From assembly GCA_020025115.1 (NCBI GenBank), contig JAHHSP010000036.1:1-10797 (forward strand): a DNA stretch of 10,797 nucleotides. Direction: 5' to 3'. Within the stretch, counting starts at the first letter, position 1, and every line of letters starts with the position of its first letter. Source of the DNA: Collinsella sp. (lineage in GTDB: Bacteria > Actinomycetota > Coriobacteriia > Coriobacteriales > Coriobacteriaceae). Made by a program: the position numbers and the translations under genes. A model generated the notes under the pieces. It worked only from the letters and a program-made list of their open reading frames with translations. It was not told where the DNA came from and made no database searches. Positions 5,312-10,797 of this stretch are shown one piece after another.

Positions 5312-8005
5312 ATGGCGAAAGTCCGTATTTCCAGCCTGGCCAAAGAGTTCGGCATGACGTCCAAGGAACTCATGGGCCATCTTGAAGAGATGAAAATCCC
5401 GGCTAAGTCCGCGTCGTCCTCCCTCGAGGATGCTTTCGTCGCCATGGTCAAGAAGCAGCTCGCTCCCGTGATCGAGGCCCGTTCGGCCGAGGTCGAGGCG
5501 GCCAAGCGCGCCGAGCAGGAGGCCAAGCGCGCCGAGGAGGCCGAGGCCGCCGCCAAGGAGGAGGCCGAGCGCCTCGCCGCCGAGGCCCGCCGCGAGGAGG
5601 AGCGTCGCCTGTCCCAGGAGGCGCAGGCCGCCGCCGAGGCCGCCCGTGCCGCCAAGGAGGAGGCCGAGCGCCGCGCCAAGGAGGAGGCCGAGAAGGCCGC
5701 CCGTGAGGCCGAGCTCGAGGCCAAGCGCCGCGCCGTTCCCGCGTCCGACTCCGGCATGAGGTTCCGCTCGCTGCTCGACCAGATCGCCGAGCAGGAGGTC
5801 GTTCTCAAGGAGAAGAAGGCCGCCGAGGCCGCCAAGCCCGCCTCCGAGCCCCGCTCCGACCGCGGTGGGCGCCGTGGAGGCCGTGGCGGTGCCCAGAACG
5901 GCGCCTCCGCCACGGATGCGCCGACCCGCACCCGTCGTCGCAGCTCCGCCCCGGCCGCCAATATGCCCGACAATTTCCCGCCCTCGCCCGATAAGGCCGG
6001 CAAGGGCAAGAAGGGCCGCAGGGGTGCCTCGCACGAGAGCCACGAGGGCGAGGACCGTTACGCCCGCATGGCGCGTGAGGCGGAGGAGTACAGCCGCGAG
6101 AAGGTTCTGGCCGACGCCCGCGCCGCCGTCGAGGAGGCCTCCCGCGAGTCCTCCGGCCGTCGCAAGAAGCGCAAGGAGAAGCGCCAGGCCGAGGCCGCCG
6201 CTGCAGCCGAGGAGCGCAAGATCGAGGAGGCCCTCGCCCAGGGCATCGACCTCGAGGACCTCGACGCCGTCAAGGTCTCCGAGGGCGTGACCGTCGCCGA
6301 GCTCGCCGAGATCCTCGAGGTCTCCGCCAATGACATCATCAAGCGCCTGTTCCTGCTGGGCACCCCGCTCACCATGACGCAGACCATGAGCAACGACCTG
6401 GTCGAGCTGGTCGCGGACGACCTGGGCCGCCAGGTGCGCATCGTGACGGCCGAGGAGGAGAGCTCCTTCAGCTTCTACGACGCGCCCGAGGACCTCAAGT
6501 CCCGTCCGCCCGTGGTCACCGTCATGGGTCACGTCGACCACGGCAAGACCAGCCTGCTCGACGCCATTCGCCACACCAACGTGTGGAGCGGCGAGGCCGG
6601 TGGCATCACCCAGCACATCGGCGCCTCCGAGGTCACGATCAACGGCCGTCAGATCACCTTCGTCGACACCCCGGGTCACGAGGCGTTCACCGCGATGCGC
6701 GCCCGTGGAGCCAAGATCACGGACGTCGTGGTCCTGGTCGTCGCCGCCGACGACGGCGTCATGCCGCAGACCATCGAGGCCATCAACCACTCCAAGGCCG
6801 CCGGAGTGCCGATCATCGTCGCGGTCAACAAGTGCGACAAGCCCGAGGCGAACCCCGATAAGGTTCGCCAGATGCTGACCGAGTACGGCATCATCCCCGA
6901 GGAGTGGGGCGGTCAGAACATGTTCGTCAACGTCTCGGCCAAGAAGGGCCAGGGCATCGACGACCTGCTCGAGACCATCCTGCTCCAGGCCGACGTCCTC
7001 GAGCTCAAGGCCAATCCGGATACCTTCGCGTCCGGCAACATCATCGAGGCGAAGCTCGATCGCGGCCGCGGCCCCGTCGCCACCCTGCTCGTCACCCGCG
7101 GCACCCTGCACGTGGGCGACACCATCGTCGCCGGTCAGAGCTACGGTTCCGTCCGTGCCATGCTCGACCAGCACGGCAACCATAAGGACGAGGCCCGTCC
7201 CTCCGACGCCGTCGAGATCTTGGGCCTCAACTCCGTCCCGGCCGCCGGCGACGAGTTCCGTGTCTTCGAGGACGCTCGCGACGCCCGCGACCTCGCCGAG
7301 CAGCGAGCCCTCAAAGCCCGCATCGAGGAGCAGAACAAGGTCAAGCACGTCACGCTCGAGACCCTGTTCGACGAGATGAGCCAAAACGAGCTCAAGGAGC
7401 TCAACCTGGTCGTCAAGGCCGATGCCCAGGGCACCATCGAGGCGCTCGCCGACTCCATCGGCAAGATGGACCAGTCCGAAGTCCGCATCAACATCATTCA
7501 CTCTGCCGTCGGTGCCATCTCGGAGACCGACGTCACCCTGGCCATGGCCTCCAACGCCATCATCATCGGCTTCGGCGTCCGCCCGCAGCCGAAGGCCCGC
7601 GACGCCGCGGAGCGCGAGAACGTCCAGATCAAGACGTACTCCATCATCTACAAGGCCATCGAGGACATCGATGCCGCCCGCATCGGCATGCTCAAGCCCA
7701 CGGAGGAGGAGGTCCAGACCGGTTCCGCCGAGGTCCGCGACACCTTCCGCGTTCCCAAGGCCGGCACCATCGCCGGCTGCATGGTCACCGAAGGCGAGAT
7801 CAGCCGTGACGACAAGGTCCGCGTCGTGCGCGACGGTGTCGTGGTGTTCGACGGCGCCTTTGGCTCCATGCGTCGTTTCAAGGACGACGTCAACGTGGTC
7901 AAGAGGGGCTACGAGTGCGGTCTGGGCATTGAGAAGTTCCAGGACATCAAGGTCGGCGACATCCTCGAGGCATACAAGATCGTCGAGGTCGCCCGCACCG
8001 AGTAA
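5312..8005 (+). CDS. infB: Translation initiation factor IF-2
   Basis: An 897-residue GTPase that brings fMet-tRNA to the 30S subunit and drives subunit joining. Domains in order: an N-terminal IF2_N module (1-50, MAKVRISSLAKEFGM); a long Ala/Glu/Lys/Arg coiled coil (about 57-139); an Arg/Gly-rich disordered linker with RGGRRGGRGG-like sequence (about 184-193); a second charged helix; a second IF2_N module (about 323-373); and the GTPase domain. The latter has G1 GHVDHGKT (406-413), G2 GGITQHIGA (430-438), G3 DTPGHE (452-457), G4 NKCD (506-509) and G5 SAKKGQG (542-548). Beta-barrel and fMet-tRNA-binding C-terminal domains follow. ATG 5312 is chosen because it begins the conserved MAKVR and AGGTGA (5301-5306) matches the anti-Shine-Dalgarno; a GTG at 5303 would add three residues. 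It lies 73 bp after nusA with no rnpM-like gene in between. All catalytic motifs are intact. Confidence 0.98.
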   Translation: MAKVRISSLAKEFGMTSKELMGHLEEMKIPAKSASSSLEDAFVAMVKKQLAPVIEARSAEVEAAKRAEQEAKRAEEAEAAAKEEAERLAAEARREEERRLSQEAQAAAEAARAAKEEAERRAKEEAEKAAREAELEAKRRAVPASDSGMRFRSLLDQIAEQEVVLKEKKAAEAAKPASEPRSDRGGRRGGRGGAQNGASATDAPTRTRRRSSAPAANMPDNFPPSPDKAGKGKKGRRGASHESHEGEDRYARMAREAEEYSREKVLADARAAVEEASRESSGRRKKRKEKRQAEAAAAAEERKIEEALAQGIDLEDLDAVKVSEGVTVAELAEILEVSANDIIKRLFLLGTPLTMTQTMSNDLVELVADDLGRQVRIVTAEEESSFSFYDAPEDLKSRPPVVTVMGHVDHGKTSLLDAIRHTNVWSGEAGGITQHIGASEVTINGRQITFVDTPGHEAFTAMRARGAKITDVVVLVVAADDGVMPQTIEAINHSKAAGVPIIVAVNKCDKPEANPDKVRQMLTEYGIIPEEWGGQNMFVNVSAKKGQGIDDLLETILLQADVLELKANPDTFASGNIIEAKLDRGRGPVATLLVTRGTLHVGDTIVAGQSYGSVRAMLDQHGNHKDEARPSDAVEILGLNSVPAAGDEFRVFEDARDARDLAEQRALKARIEEQNKVKHVTLETLFDEMSQNELKELNLVVKADAQGTIEALADSIGKMDQSEVRINIIHSAVGAISETDVTLAMASNAIIIGFGVRPQPKARDAAERENVQIKTYSIIYKAIEDIDAARIGMLKPTEEEVQTGSAEVRDTFRVPKAGTIAGCMVTEGEISRDDKVRVVRDGVVVFDGAFGSMRRFKDDVNVVKRGYECGLGIEKFQDIKVGDILEAYKIVEVARTE
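5552..5692 (+). repeat. infB: Purine-rich direct repeats inside infB coiled-coil region
   Basis: Three in-frame copies of an 18-base unit beginning GCCAAGGAGGAGGCC occur at 5552-5569, 5651-5668 and 5675-5692; the first two extend to 21 identical bases. They encode AKEEAE. Each carries AAGGAGG, a full Shine-Dalgarno-like match within the coding sequence. They probably reflect internal duplication and codon bias in a low-complexity helix. Confidence 0.8.
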
Positions 8006-8016
8006 CGACTACTTGC

Positions 8017-8063
8017 GCGGCCCGCGCCGGGAGGGTGCGGGCCGCCCTCGGCCCCCAGGGCCG
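8017..8063 (+). repeat. GC-rich hairpins in the infB-rbfA gap
   Basis: A perfect 9-bp stem, GCGGCCCGC (8017-8025) with GCGGGCCGC (8037-8045) and an 11-base loop, is followed by a 6-bp hairpin, CGGCCC-CCA-GGGCCG (8049-8063). No T-run follows either, so a Rho-independent terminator is unlikely. The structures may be processing or stability elements within the operon mRNA. Confidence 0.4.
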
Positions 8064-8089
8064 CTCGCGCTGCATCTAAGGAGAGAGAC

Positions 8090-8521
8090 ATGAAGCAGAC
8101 CCCGCTGACTCGCCGATTGGGAGAGCAGCTGCGCGAAAAGCTCGGCTACATCCTCCTGTTCGAGATCGCCGACCCGCGTCTCGACCTCGTCACGCTCACC
8201 GGCGTCGAGGTCGCGCAGGATCGTTCCTTCGCCCGTGTGTACGTCAGTTGCGACGGTGACCGTTATGAAGAGGTCCTCGAAGCGCTCAACGCCGCCAAGG
8301 GCCGCATTCGCAGCCTGCTCGCCCGTGCTCTCGACTGGCGCGTCACGCCCGAGCTGGCGTTCCAGATCGATCGCTCGACCGATGAGGCCGAGGCCATATC
8401 GCGCGCTCTCGAGAACGTCCCCGTGACGCTCGCGGTTGAGAAGGACGAGTTCGGTTACCCCCTTGCCGATTCCGAGGGCGAGGATGCGGATTCCGATGGG
8501 GAAGATGCCGATGAACAGTAG
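8090..8521 (+). CDS. rbfA: 30S ribosome-binding factor RbfA
   Basis: A 143-residue single-KH-fold cytoplasmic protein that binds the 30S subunit near 16S rRNA helix 1 during late maturation and is needed for cold adaptation in characterised bacteria. Family features are the basic N-terminus TRRLGEQLREKLGYIL, then IADPRLDLVTLTGVEVAQD, then ARVYVSCDGD, and the following helix with AAKGRIRSLLAR, giving the type II KH topology. The last about 20 residues are strongly acidic (EGEDADSDGEDADEQ), a common low-conservation tail. AAGGAG (8078-8083) lies six bases before the ATG, so the start is secure. The end of rbfA overlaps the chosen nrnA start by 11 bases, implying translational coupling. Length is slightly above the usual 115-130 because of the tail. 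Confidence 0.95.
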   Translation: MKQTPLTRRLGEQLREKLGYILLFEIADPRLDLVTLTGVEVAQDRSFARVYVSCDGDRYEEVLEALNAAKGRIRSLLARALDWRVTPELAFQIDRSTDEAEAISRALENVPVTLAVEKDEFGYPLADSEGEDADSDGEDADEQ

Positions 8522-9527
8522 CACCTCGCCGTGCTCTGGCCGCTCCACCACTCCCGACATGTGGGAGGGCGTCATCGAGTACGTCGAGAACGCTCGGACC
8601 ATCGCGATCTCAGGCCACACGAATCCCGATGGCGATGCGCTCGGGTCCCTGTTGGGGCTCGGTGCGTCGATCCGAGCCCAGTTCCCCGACAAGAAGGTCG
8701 ACCTGCTGCTCGCCGATGACGATGCGACCCCTCGCGTCTACCGCTTCCTCGCGGGTGCCGATGAGCTCGAGCCTGCCGCCCGACACGACGAGCGCTATGA
8801 CGTGTTCATCTCGGTCGATGTGCCCAACCTCGGCCGGCTGGCCGATTCCGCCGCGGTCGCCAAGCGCGCCCACGGCCGCGTGGTCATCGACCACCATCCC
8901 ACGTGCGAGGAGTTCGGCGACGTGACGGTCCGCGTGACGTCGGCCGCTGCCACGGCGGTTCTCGTCGAGGAGCTGCTCGACGCCGCCGGCTGGCCGTGCA
9001 CGCCCGACATCGCCACGTGCCTGCTCACCGGCATCGTGACCGACACCGGTAGGTTCCAGTACCAAAACGCGAACCCCTCCGCCTTCGCCTGCGCCTCCCG
9101 CCTGGTGGATGCCGGGGCTCAGCCCGCGCGCATCGCGCTCGAGGTGTATCAGAGCCAGCGTCTGGAGTACCTGCATCTCGAATCGATCGTCATGAGCCGT
9201 ATCGAGGGGCGTGCCGGCGGCCGCGTGGCCTTCAGCTACGCCTACGAGGACGATCTTCGCTCCTGTGGGGTCAAGCCCGCGGAGTGCGACGGCCTGATCG
9301 ATATCGTCCGTCAGGTTGGCGGCACCGAGCTGTGCCTGTTCCTGCGCGAGGACGAGCCGGGCTCCGTGCGGGGCAATCTGCGCTCCAAAGGCTCCATCGA
9401 CATCTCCGGCATCGCCGTCGAGCTCGGCGGGGGAGGGCATGCCGCAGCCGCGGGCTTCACGTTCAAGGGGACGGTCGAGCAGGCCGCGCAGATCGTGCTC
9501 CCCAAGCTCGAGGCGCTTTTGCAATAG
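8511..9527 (+). CDS. nrnA: DHH/DHHA1 phosphoesterase, NrnA-like (oligoribonuclease / pAp phosphatase)
   Basis: A 338-residue phosphoesterase of the DHH superfamily; the NrnA branch degrades 2-5 nt RNAs and dephosphorylates 3'-phosphoadenosine 5'-phosphate using Mn2+. The metal-binding motifs are complete: H36, D40 and D42 in GHTNPDGDALGS; D103 in SVDVPN; D127-H128-H129 in VVIDHHP; and D178 in GIVTDTGRF. The C-terminal DHHA1 substrate-binding domain has RSKGSIDISGIA followed by the glycine motif GGGGH (306-310). The start is uncertain: ATG 8511 has a GGGGAAG element six bases upstream and overlaps rbfA, while ATG 8559 (MWEGV) would also keep the whole catalytic domain. Placement between rbfA and truB is the classical NrnA location in Gram-positive operons. 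Which of the two activities dominates cannot be told from sequence; other DHH subtypes (c-di-AMP phosphodiesterase) usually carry extra PAS/GGDEF domains, absent here. Confidence 0.92.
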   Translation: MNSSTSPCSGRSTTPDMWEGVIEYVENARTIAISGHTNPDGDALGSLLGLGASIRAQFPDKKVDLLLADDDATPRVYRFLAGADELEPAARHDERYDVFISVDVPNLGRLADSAAVAKRAHGRVVIDHHPTCEEFGDVTVRVTSAAATAVLVEELLDAAGWPCTPDIATCLLTGIVTDTGRFQYQNANPSAFACASRLVDAGAQPARIALEVYQSQRLEYLHLESIVMSRIEGRAGGRVAFSYAYEDDLRSCGVKPAECDGLIDIVRQVGGTELCLFLREDEPGSVRGNLRSKGSIDISGIAVELGGGGHAAAAGFTFKGTVEQAAQIVLPKLEALLQ

Positions 9528-9539
9528 ACATTCACGGAC

Positions 9540-9591
9540 GGGGCCGTGTCGTTCGGCCGCCCGGCGATTCGCCCCGCGGCCGGCGGGCCCC
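9540..9591 (+). promoter_or_regulatory. Nested GC-rich stem structure upstream of truB
   Basis: Three nested stems can form in the 90-bp nrnA-truB gap: an outer GGGGCC (9540-9545) with GGCCCC (9586-9591), a middle CGGCCG (9554-9559) with CGGCCG (9577-9582), and an inner GGCG-ATT-CGCC (9563-9573). Only CTT follows, so it does not look like a standard terminator. It ends about 15 bases before the truB ribosome binding site and may affect mRNA stability or read-through. Confidence 0.35.
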
Positions 9592-9617
9592 TTCCCGCAT
9601 ACATACGAGAGGACAGC

Positions 9618-10538
9618 ATGGGAAAGCGCAAGCCCAGTGAACTGAATCTTCTTCTCGCAATCGACAAGCCCGTGGGCATCACCTCGCATGATGTGGTGTC
9701 CAAGGTGCGTCGTGCGCTCAATGAGCGTCGCGTCGGGCATGCGGGCACGCTCGACCCGCTCGCGTCCGGCGTGATGATCGTCGGCGTCGGTCAGGCGACC
9801 CGTCTGCTCGGTCGCATCACGCTCGATCGCAAACGGTATCTCTCGCGCATCATGTTCGGAGCCGAGACCGCGACCGATGACGCCGAGGGCGAGGTGACCC
9901 GCACGGCCCCCACGAGCGACGACCTGTTGTCTGCGATGTTCGCCAAGCAACTTCTCGCCGATTTCGCGGGGGAGCTCGAGCAGGTTCCGCCGGCGTACTC
10001 GGCCATCTCAGTTGACGGCGTGCGCTCCTACAAGCGCGCCCGCGCAGGGGAGGACGTCGAGCTTCCCGCCCGCACGATCGAGGTGTTTTCAGCCGACCTG
10101 GTCTCCATCGACGAGGTCGATGGCCATGCCGTGTGGACCGTGTCGTTCGACGTGAGCAAGGGCACCTACATCCGTGCCCTCGCCCGAGATATCGGCCGTG
10201 CCGCTGGCAACGCGGCGCATGTCGTCGACCTGAGGAGGACCGCCTCCGGCCCGGTGGGCATTGGGTCGTGCCTCCGCATCGAGGACCTGGATGTCGCTCT
10301 CGCCCGTGCGTCCGCCCTGGATCCCGCGGACGTTTTGGGATATCCCACACGCATTTTGACCGACTCGGAGCTCTCCGACGTGCTCAACGGCAAGGTCATC
10401 GCCGGCGCCGAGGGCGACGTGGCGGGCAGGGTCGCCCTCGTGCACGCGGGGCACCTGCGCGCCATAGGCCTCACGGAGGGCGGCCGCGTCCGCATGGAGA
10501 CGGTCTTTCCCCAGGGCGTCGAGGGGGCGCGGAGATGA
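9618..10538 (+). CDS. truB: tRNA pseudouridine(55) synthase TruB
   Basis: A 306-residue enzyme that isomerises U55 in the T-loop of tRNAs to pseudouridine. The catalytic Asp is D46 in VGHAGTLDPLASG, the TruB-family motif II. Other family blocks are LAIDKPVGITSHDVV near the N-terminus, the segment QVPPAYSAISVDGVRSY (122-138), and KGTYIRALARDIG (181-193) with the conserved Arg. The C-terminal section (about 246-296) resembles the actinobacterial TruB C-terminal/PUA-like domain. ATG 9618 is preferred because AGAGGA (9608-9613) lies four bases upstream and the protein then begins just before the conserved block; the frame is open further upstream to 9546, through the stem-rich spacer. The stop overlaps the ribF start (ATGA), so the two genes are probably translationally coupled. 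In the YSA block the usual Lys of YSALK is Ser. Confidence 0.96.
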   Translation: MGKRKPSELNLLLAIDKPVGITSHDVVSKVRRALNERRVGHAGTLDPLASGVMIVGVGQATRLLGRITLDRKRYLSRIMFGAETATDDAEGEVTRTAPTSDDLLSAMFAKQLLADFAGELEQVPPAYSAISVDGVRSYKRARAGEDVELPARTIEVFSADLVSIDEVDGHAVWTVSFDVSKGTYIRALARDIGRAAGNAAHVVDLRRTASGPVGIGSCLRIEDLDVALARASALDPADVLGYPTRILTDSELSDVLNGKVIAGAEGDVAGRVALVHAGHLRAIGLTEGGRVRMETVFPQGVEGARR

Positions 10539-10797
10539 TGTCGGCCGCCGGCCAGACCCGTTGCGCGGGTGCCATGCCCGCCGTGGAGGAACTCGCTGTC
10601 GATTTTCTGCGCGCGGGGGTGAGCGGGGAAGGCTCGGTGCTGGGCATCGGCGGCGCCCCCGTCGGCGCGCCGCTTCCGTGCGTCATCGCCATCGGTGCGT
10701 TCGACGGCGTGCACCGCGGCCATGTCGACCTGCTCCGCCATGCCATCGATGACGCGCGGGGGCGCGTCATCGATGGCATGGCGGAGCAGGTCGACAT
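10535..10797 (+). CDS. ribF: Bifunctional riboflavin kinase/FAD synthetase, N-terminal fragment (cut by window end)
   Basis: The frame opens with ATGATG overlapping the truB stop in an ATGA junction and is preceded by GAGGGGG (10521-10527). The FAD synthetase nucleotidyltransferase signature CVIAIGAFDGVHRGHVDLL lies about residues 49-67, with the HxxH-type ATP-binding histidines H60 and H63. RibF phosphorylates riboflavin to FMN and adenylates FMN to FAD. The roughly 48 residues before the signature are longer than usual, so the true start may be the internal ATG at 10574, though that lacks a clear ribosome binding site. The frame is open to the last base, but from about 10758 it reads back over the reverse complement of its own upstream sequence, so the final residues (after DDARGR) are probably not genuine ribF. 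The kinase domain lies outside the window. Confidence 0.88.
   Translation, partial: MMSAAGQTRCAGAMPAVEELAVDFLRAGVSGEGSVLGIGGAPVGAPLPCVIAIGAFDGVHRGHVDLLRHAIDDARGRVIDGMAEQVD
10722..10797. repeat. Perfect 36-bp inverted repeat at window end (likely fold-back artefact)
   Basis: Bases 10722-10757 are the exact reverse complement of 10762-10797, separated by GGGG (10758-10761). There are no mismatches, and the right arm finishes on the last base of the window. The left arm encodes conserved RibF sequence; the right arm therefore repeats it in antisense and interrupts the gene. The centre, GCGC-GGGG-GCGC, is a micro-palindrome that could prime a fold-back. A natural hairpin of this length inside a core gene is unlikely. 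Confidence 0.95.

Noticed and set aside
3952..6009. Antisense open frame of 685 codons opposite nusA and infB 5' part
   Set aside because: Shadow of nusA and infB codon bias; the product is compositionally biased, without recognisable domain or start signal.
5756..6068. Internal start codons in infB giving shorter IF2 isoforms as in E. coli
   Set aside because: The in-frame ATG codons at 5756, 5963 and 6068 lack a convincing ribosome binding site upstream.
5231..7501. Antisense open frame of 756 codons opposite nusA end and infB
   Set aside because: It mirrors infB, its Leu/Gly/Val/Asp-rich low-complexity protein matches no family I know, and it has no ribosome binding site. High G/C at third positions removes stops on the opposite strand.
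8610..9950. Antisense open frame of 446 codons opposite nrnA and truB
   Set aside because: Overlaps two well-supported genes completely and shows no family motifs.
10471..10797. Minus-strand open frame starting at the last base of the window
   Set aside because: Its ATG is created by the mirrored arm of the terminal inverted repeat, and the rest is antisense to ribF and truB.
1..10797. Mobile elements, CRISPR arrays, tRNA or rRNA genes
   Set aside because: No transposase or integrase motifs, no regularly spaced repeats, and no tRNA-like T-loop or CCA structures were seen; the window is almost fully occupied by core genes.

Overview
The window is a high-GC stretch of bacterial core genes. 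All eight genes that can be supported lie on the + strand: guaB (3' part only), leuS, rimP, nusA, infB, rbfA, nrnA (DHH/DHHA1 phosphoesterase) and truB, followed by the first codons of ribF. Strong G/C bias at third codon positions, the gene order and the protein style suggest a high-GC actinobacterium, most likely of class Coriobacteriia (Collinsella/Olsenella-like). That assignment is inferred from recall of family sequences, not from any search.

Layout. Positions 1-571 hold the C-terminal 189 codons of an IMP dehydrogenase, ending in a GC-rich hairpin that probably terminates transcription. leuS (737-3325) stands alone with its own ribosome binding site. At 3356-3385 a convincing extended -10 promoter opens the translation operon. 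Its leader holds a terminator-like hairpin with a UUCG loop just before rimP, which suggests attenuation. Then come rimP (3461-3955), nusA (3958-5238), infB (5312-8005), rbfA (8090-8521), nrnA (8511-9527), truB (9618-10538) and ribF (10535 onward). Overlaps or very short gaps at rimP/nusA, rbfA/nrnA and truB/ribF suggest translational coupling. Longer gaps of 73-90 bp before infB, rbfA and truB contain GC-rich hairpins but no convincing terminator, so one transcript is plausible.

Function. The operon combines 30S maturation (RimP, RbfA), transcription elongation and antitermination (NusA), initiator tRNA delivery (IF2), nano-RNA/pAp turnover (NrnA), tRNA U55 pseudouridylation (TruB) and FMN/FAD synthesis (RibF). 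This is the widespread bacterial nusA-infB cluster, but the small genes often found between nusA and infB (rnpM/ylxR and the L7Ae-like ylxQ) are absent here.

I see no new biological system, mobile element, CRISPR array or RNA gene. The most striking structure is the last 76 bases: a perfect 36-bp inverted repeat around a 4-base loop, ending exactly at the window edge inside ribF. It is most easily explained as a fold-back artefact at a contig end, and ribF sequence after about position 10757 should not be trusted. Secondary points are a Cys/His cluster at the NusA C-terminus, a Cys/His-rich N-terminus on LeuRS with altered signature motifs, a Tritrichomonas-like IMPDH subtype, and the putative rimP attenuator.
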